This document shows positions 59,155 to 64,000 of a DNA stretch of 64,000 nucleotides, one piece after another. The stretch's first letter is position 1. Each line of letters begins with the position of its first letter. A model generated the notes under the pieces. That model was not told where the DNA came from and searched no databases. It worked only from the letters and a program-made list of their open reading frames with translations. Both the position numbers and the translations under genes were made by a program. Source of the DNA: Gymnorhina tibicen (taxonomy: Eukaryota; Chordata; Aves; Passeriformes; Artamidae); the NCBI GenBank assembly GCA_013399875.1, contig VXAZ01008167.1, positions 2,632,534-2,696,533 of the forward strand. The letters are read 5' to 3'.

Positions 59155-60689
59155 CCCAGTCCTTAGGAAAACTGAATGACTGTCACCAGAGATGCTCTAA
59201 AAATATCTAGGCAGATCTCTGGGCTGCTCCAGGGAGGCAGTGAGGTCGCTGCAGGAGATGACAAACCAGGCTCAGATCACAGCAGATCCTGGGTCAGGGC
59301 TGCCAAGGACTGCCTCATTACTTGCAGAATGCTCACAATTTACAGGTGTTAATCCAAACTTTGGAACAGTAACTTGTCCTTCAACTAGGTAGGAGAAGAT
59401 ACAAGAAGTAAACAAATTACCCAGTCCCTTGCTTTCATTTAGGCAATCTTTGATCTTGTGTTTATCTTCCAAAAGATCACCTAAAAAGAACAGTGATTTG
59501 TGGTCATTTTGGCTTTGTGCTGTGCTTTTTCCCCTTTCTCTGCCCTTACCATTCTTCTTTGCCTTGCATAAATTGAAAAAGCAGGTTTGTCCTCAAAGGA
59601 ACTCAAATGTCAGCTTGTAACTGTAGTCTTTGTCAACTATATTTTTGCATTGATTCATAGCAGCTGGTAAACTTTTATAATTCCTATATCTAGATACTAT
59701 ATATGAAACTGGTTTGTAATGACATTTTCCTTTTATTATCTCTACTGGGAGAAGAGTTGCTTTCCATATTGTCAGCTCTACTTTTTAACAAAGATATATT
59801 TATGCATGCAGAAAAACACTTGAAAATTATCATAAAACCTGTGAAGGGAGAGATGAAGAAGACAGGAAGGACCTTTAGTTTGTGTATGTGCCCAGCAAAT
59901 CTTTTCTGCTTTGTTTTTTGTTTTGTGTGCAATGAGTGATGGGGAGAATCCCCATTTAAGCATTTTGAGTGATGTGCCCAGTCACGGGCAGCCTGATGGA
60001 TGTATTAAGTGGAGATGTTTCTCTGACTGTGTCCAGCATGAGCAAACTGCCTCAGCAGAATCAGGAGGAAGATGGTGAAACCCCATGTGGTCTCCCAGTG
60101 ATGCTCCATGTACTGTTTTGCTGCATTGGTAGGCAGCAGGGTTTGTATTTGGGACCTTCAACCTTGCTGAAAGAATTCCCTTGGAGTTCTGAGGTGGTGA
60201 GACATTTGCACCTGCTAACCAGGCTGAGAAGGTGAGAACTATAGGATTCAATTGATGGTCCTCGGAGAGCTTGAAAACTTGAGACTCCCTCTGGAGTCAG
60301 TGGAGAAGGGCATGTCTGGGCAGGAATCATGGGAGAAAGTTTTCACTGTGGTGCTTGGTCCCCCTTTCCCAATAGCTGGAGGAAACGTGGAGTTTGAAAT
60401 GGATGAAGACATAGGGGCTGACTCTCGCTTTTGTTATTTGGGTTGCAAGAACCTTTGTCTCCATGCTCTGACCCAGCCTTGTGCTTGGGAAGGCAAGTCC
60501 CTGGTGCTCTCGGGTTGACACACCCTTCATCACTGTGCTGAACCTTGCCTGTCCCCAAAAGCAGCTACACCTGCCCTCAGCTGTTTGCATAAGCAAAGTT
60601 CAGAGATCATACATTACTCAAAAAAAGCACCACATTCTGCATCATGGGTTCAGGTTTGCTTTGCTTTGCTTTATGGGAGTTACTCGGTC
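59155..60689. other. unique non-coding DNA, no gene seen
   Basis: Overlapping frames of 71-89 codons on both strands at 59969-60596 match nothing I recognise. A TTTGCTTTGCTTTGCTTTA pentamer run lies at about 60656-60672. Confidence 0.5.
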
Positions 60690-60801
60690 ATGGCCCTGTC
60701 TTGTCACTGTGCATCCCCAGATTTCTTGTAGCATCTTCAGATACTGAAAGGGTGCAGTAATGTCTCTCTGGAGCTTTCTCTTTTACAGGCTGAACACTAG
60801 C
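60690..60801 (-). mobile_element. CR1 LINE internal fragment
   Basis: Read on +, 'ggccctgtcttgtcactgtgc', 'atttcttgtagcatcttcagatactgaaaggg', 'tgcagtaatgtctctctggagctttctcttttacaggctgaac' is the reverse complement of the CR1 ORF2 C-terminal stretch ('..ggagaagagaaggctccggggagaccttattgc..'). Neither the tail nor the rest of ORF2 is present, so it is a short inert scrap. About 550 bp separate it from the next CR1 piece. Confidence 0.75.
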
Positions 60802-61349
60802 TTGGCACACAGGAAGTTTGTTGAAGGGAATAACAGTGTATATATATTTAGAAGGAGGGCACCTCGATAGATTTCACCAAAGTGACTAATTGCTTCTGAT
60901 AAGAGACTTTAAGACGTTGGCACCAGTGGTTTCTGAAACTCTGCTGGAACCTGGTGTTGACAGCTAATGAATGAGGATACTGCTGAACAGGGATGTAAAC
61001 ATAAAAAGGTGGGTAGTTAAACTTCATCGTGGTTTAAAACTGGGAGAGAAAACAGAGCAGTGCTTCAGAAATGTAAAAGGACAAAACTGTGCAGAGAAAT
61101 GTTACTGTCTAGCTTCCAGGATTGCAATCAATCAAGTGATAAAATGCACAGATACTGTGTCATTAAGATGAGGTTCCAAGTGCTTTGTATCATTTTAATT
61201 AATAGCTCAAAGAATTATTGTAAGCCAGAAAAGTAATATCAGCCTTTCATAGACCATATGGACTGGAGAATTCAAACTGGGTTTTTGTCTCTTTAAGGGG
61301 GAGAGAGAGATAATAGACATAGATTTTTGAATTTTGGTTTTTTTAAAAG
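60802..61349. other. unique non-coding DNA, no gene seen
   Basis: AT-rich DNA with frames of at most 67 codons. A TGTATATATATTTAG patch is at 60838. Nothing else was recognised. Confidence 0.5.
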
Positions 61350-61506
61350 AAGTTGTGGATGCCCCATCCCTGGAAGTGTTCAAGACCAGGTTGGATGGGA
61401 CTCTGAACAATGTGGTCTAATGGAAGGTGTCCCTGCCCATGGCAGGGTGTTGGAACTGGATGACTTTAAAGTCCCTTCCAACCCAAACAATTCTATGATT
61501 CTATGA
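61350..61506 (+). mobile_element. CR1 LINE 3' end with intact tail
   Basis: Sense-strand CR1. The end of ORF2 is still readable (VDAPSLEVFKTRLDG, followed shortly by a TAA stop at about 61418). It is followed by 'tggaaggtgtccctgcccatggcagggtg', 'ggatgactttaaagtcccttccaacccaaacaa' and two tail units ATTCTATG ending at 61506. The 5' side is cut just before the 'gttgtggatgcc' block. A preserved stop and tail suggest a fairly young copy compared with the others here. Confidence 0.92.
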
Positions 61507-61716
61507 ATATACAAAATCCCATTTTCCTGAATGTGGAAGAAATGAAATGAGCAAAACCATCCTTCTTGTCAAAGATTCACCCCAGTTCTTAACATGAAAG
61601 CTCCTAATTTTGTCTCTAGGATGAACTCTTTGTCTCATCAGCATAATCCTTCACTTTATGCTCCCAGATTTTTTCCCTTGGCCCCCTTGCTTTACTCTGC
61701 CTCTTACTGGAACAGT
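61507..61716. other. spacer between two opposed CR1 ends
   Basis: About 210 bp of unique DNA separate the tails of a + strand and a - strand CR1. No gene or motif is seen. Confidence 0.6.
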
Positions 61717-62185
61717 CATAGAATCATAGAATTTTAGAATGGTTTGGGTTGGAAGGGACCACTAAAGATCATCTATTCCAATCCCCTTGCCATGCGCAGG
61801 GACATTTTCAAATCAGTCAAGTTGCCCAGAGCCCTGTCCAGCCTGACCTTGAATGTTCCAGGGATGGGCATCTACCACCTCTCTGGCCAATCTGTGACAG
61901 TTTTTCACCACCCTCTTGTAAAAAACTTCTTCCTAATATCCAATCTAAACCTACCCTCTTTCAGTTTAAAGCAATCTGCCCTTATCGTATCATGACACAC
62001 CCTTATAAAAAGTCCCTCTCCAACTTTCCTGTAGGCCGCTTTTGATGCTGAAAGGACACAGTAAGATTTCCCAGGAGATTTCTATTCTGCAGACTGAATA
62101 GCCCCAGCTTTTTCAGCCTGTCCTCACAGGAAAGGTGCCCCAGCTTTGTGGCCCTCCTTTGGACTCACTGGTATGAACAGCCTGT
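61717..62185 (-). mobile_element. CR1 LINE, about 470 bp of the 3' region
   Basis: Read on +, it opens with TCATAGAATCATAGAATTTT and TAGAATGGTTTGGGTTGGAAGG. It continues 'cttgccatgcgcaggg', 'agccctgtccagcctgaccttgaatg', 'aaaaacttcttcctaatatccaatctaaacctaccctctttcagtttaaa' and 'agtccctctccaactttcctgtagg', and ends near 'gtggccctcctttggactcactgg'. This is a well-preserved minus-strand CR1 covering the tail and the C-terminal part of ORF2, 5'-truncated like nearly all CR1 insertions. It lies tail-to-tail with the copy at 61350. Confidence 0.93.
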
Positions 62186-63339
62186 TATGAGAGTCACTCT
62201 AAAACCACTTCAACATACCTCTCTTCTGTTTCATACAATGATATATTTAGGGTGGAACTGTTACTGCCTGGTATTTTTATTTCTATAAGGAACTTAACTG
62301 TTCCTACCAGTAGCCTAAAAATGGAAAGCTGATGAAGTCCCTGTGTTTCTTATCTGGGTCAATTGGTTTACTAAATGCACAGATTACCTGAAAGCTTCTT
62401 GGGGTTTGAGTGGCTTGGACAGGTACCTCAGAAATCAGGATGTCAGTCCTTGGAAGACCCTTATTCCCCAGCAAACTATTTTTCCATTCTTCACATTGCA
62501 GCACAAAGCTGCAGGGACACCTGGATACTGCTGGAGGATTTCTGCTTTTCCACATCTCTTCCAGACCACTCCTCTCTTTTTTTCAGAAGCTGTTAGATAC
62601 AGCTGTCCTAGTCTGTTCTTGTGCTCTTTGCCTCCTCTGGGCAATGAGGTCAAGAGGCACTACAAACACCACCCAACAGGTTCAGAAAGCTGAAAGTGCT
62701 CTTACATATTCCTCTAGTCATTAACTCAGAAGACCAGTCTAAGACAAATAAAATGGAGTCCGAGAAGATCCTGGTGCTGCAAAACCTTGGTGTAAAGGCC
62801 TTGACATCAGTAAGAGATTTGCTTTCTACAGGCCTGAAGGGATGCTGCTCTGCCCCCTTCTTTAAGGCAGTGTTGAGCTCCGGCTGACTTTGTACCAGTG
62901 AATCATCTGTGTGCCCCCAAAGGGCAATTTCAACTAAATCAGATGTGATGAACAATTTTTAGGAATGACAAAAAGCTGTGTTTCCTAGGGACAATGTCCT
63001 TATCTGAATGACAGTCACAACGGGACCAAGTCTTAAAACAGGGACAAAACTCTGCTAGGTTACTCTTCCACCAAACAGTGCTCAGACACTCACCTTGCAC
63101 AAGGGAAGGCACTTTAGCATTCAGTACAGGGGGATAAATCATGTATTAAATAATGTATTTTCCCTTCTCAAGCCACCGCTATGCCCATTAAACCACAAAT
63201 CTTCCCAGCACATGGGTCTCAGTTATCAGTTAGTTGGCTTAGCAGGGCCTGGGGGCACACAACAGGCAAGGTGGAATCTTTGCCCAAATGCTGTTTTCAG
63301 GGTCTCCCATATCTCAGAGCTGCACATTTTTGAGTGCAG
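62186..63339. other. unique non-coding DNA, no gene seen
   Basis: Several overlapping frames of 72-116 codons on both strands at 62304-62955; none resembles a known protein, and the overlap on both strands argues against a gene. Confidence 0.5.
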
Positions 63340-63900
63340 CTGAGCAGCTGCATAACCAAATGCAAATGAGATGTTAATTAAGCAGGAATATGAGAACTTG
63401 TCTGTTTTCTTCAAGTTCAGAAGCAGGTGATCCGCTTTACCTCAGTGATGCCTTGGCACTTCCTTACTTCATTGTACCCTACCCTGTAATGAAATGACTG
63501 GGATTACAAGCTCAGCACCTGTGAAAATACGAACCAATTATTTTTAAAATCCGTCAGTGAGTGCCTATCAAGGAGCTTTCTGACAGCAGCCGTGTTGTTT
63601 AGGAAAGGGTTTATGTGGCACAATAATTATGTCAAGTTGTCCCAGCTCTGTGGAGACACAGCATACAGAAATGGCTTTGAATGTGCTTCAGAAATGCAGC
63701 TGGTCATGTTCCACTTCCCAGCAGTGCTTTCCTGGGGTGCTGGAATGGGAGGGAAATGACAGTGAAATGCTGGTGCTGGTGTCAAGGCACAACCCACACT
63801 GAGTTGATGCCAGCAGTGGTGTCATCCACCGTGCCAGGAGAAGCCATATGATTAATTATGAAATAATGACAGGGCATTTCACTGCTCAGAGGTGTTTGTT
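63340..63900. promoter_or_regulatory. possible conserved non-coding element (unverified)
   Basis: Repeat-free DNA with clustered homeodomain/POU-type cores: GAGATGTTAATTAAGCAGG (63368), ACCAATTATTTTTAAAATCC (63533), GGCACAATAATTATGTCAAG (63617) and ATATGATTAATTATGAAATA (63847). The blocks between them are non-repetitive. This texture is typical of vertebrate developmental enhancers, but I could not test conservation. The element may extend beyond the window's right edge. Confidence 0.3.
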
Positions 63901-64000
63901 TGGGTGTAACAGTGTGGTGGTTTTTAAAAAAAAACAACTTTTCTCACTCTGTCAGGGCTTGCATGAGAATGAGATTTAAGAAGAAGATGTCACACCAGTG
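63901..64000. other. right edge, nothing recognised
   Basis: A short A-run (63928-63936) and unremarkable sequence up to the end of the window. Confidence 0.4.

Noticed and set aside
1..64000. CRISPR arrays, operons, prophage or plasmid functions, tRNA genes
   Set aside because: There is no regular repeat-spacer array, no ribosome binding site/ORF layout and no cloverleaf with a GGTTCGAATCC-type arm. The only GTTCGAAT is inside the ERVL remnant at about 46542.

Overview
The window looks like vertebrate nuclear DNA from a bird, possibly a songbird. The case rests on the repeats. There are several CR1 LINE pieces, some ending in the CR1 tail unit ATTCTATG (61.35-61.51 kb and 61.72-62.19 kb). 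At 46.0 kb an ERVL-type retroviral LTR begins TGTCCTGGTTTTGCCTGGGG, a form typical of avian genomes. A second, GC-rich LTR lies at 57.0-57.6 kb. Traces of MIR-like SINEs and older CR1/L3-like LINEs are also present. Repeat density is low and base composition is about 40% GC by eye, with very few CpGs outside the 57 kb LTR. There are no operons, ribosome binding sites or long coding frames, so bacterial or phage origin is excluded.

No cellular protein-coding gene or RNA gene could be supported. The longest open frame is 203 codons, and a handful reach 150-160. In about 64 kb read in six frames that is near what chance gives, and none of these translations resembles a family I know. I read the window as a gene-poor intergenic stretch or the inside of a very large intron. 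One short open frame (27.89-28.10 kb), with G/C-rich third codon positions and a good splice donor, is the only exon candidate worth testing.

Layout. 0-15 kb: mostly unique AT-rich DNA with an AAC/AAT microsatellite (2.96 kb), a MIR-like SINE (8.7 kb), a CR1 end (10.7 kb) and three stretches that look like conserved non-coding elements (4.3, 9.6 and 15.0 kb). 15-31 kb: unique DNA with a MIR-like piece (15.7 kb) and an old CR1/L3 end (20.0 kb). 31-40 kb: a diverged CR1 (31.6 kb), then unique DNA holding the longest chance-sized open frames. 40-53 kb: the repeat-rich core, with two long old CR1/L3-like copies in the same orientation (40.3-41.6 and 50.3-52.2 kb), a CA/TA microsatellite, a palindromic direct repeat (43.4 kb), a broken ERVL LTR plus integrase remnant (46.0-46.8 kb) and CR1 scraps (47.2 and 48.6 kb). 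53-64 kb: unique DNA, a MIR-like piece (56.2 kb), the LTR at 57 kb, three CR1 pieces (60.7-62.2 kb) including a tail-to-tail pair, and a homeodomain-site-rich unique stretch at the right edge.

Nothing here forms a pathway. The plausible functions are regulatory (putative conserved elements, LTR promoter and polyadenylation signals) or structural (inverted CR1 pair). Conservation could not be tested, so every regulatory call is inference. I did not find a convincing novel system; the findings list what most deserves checking.
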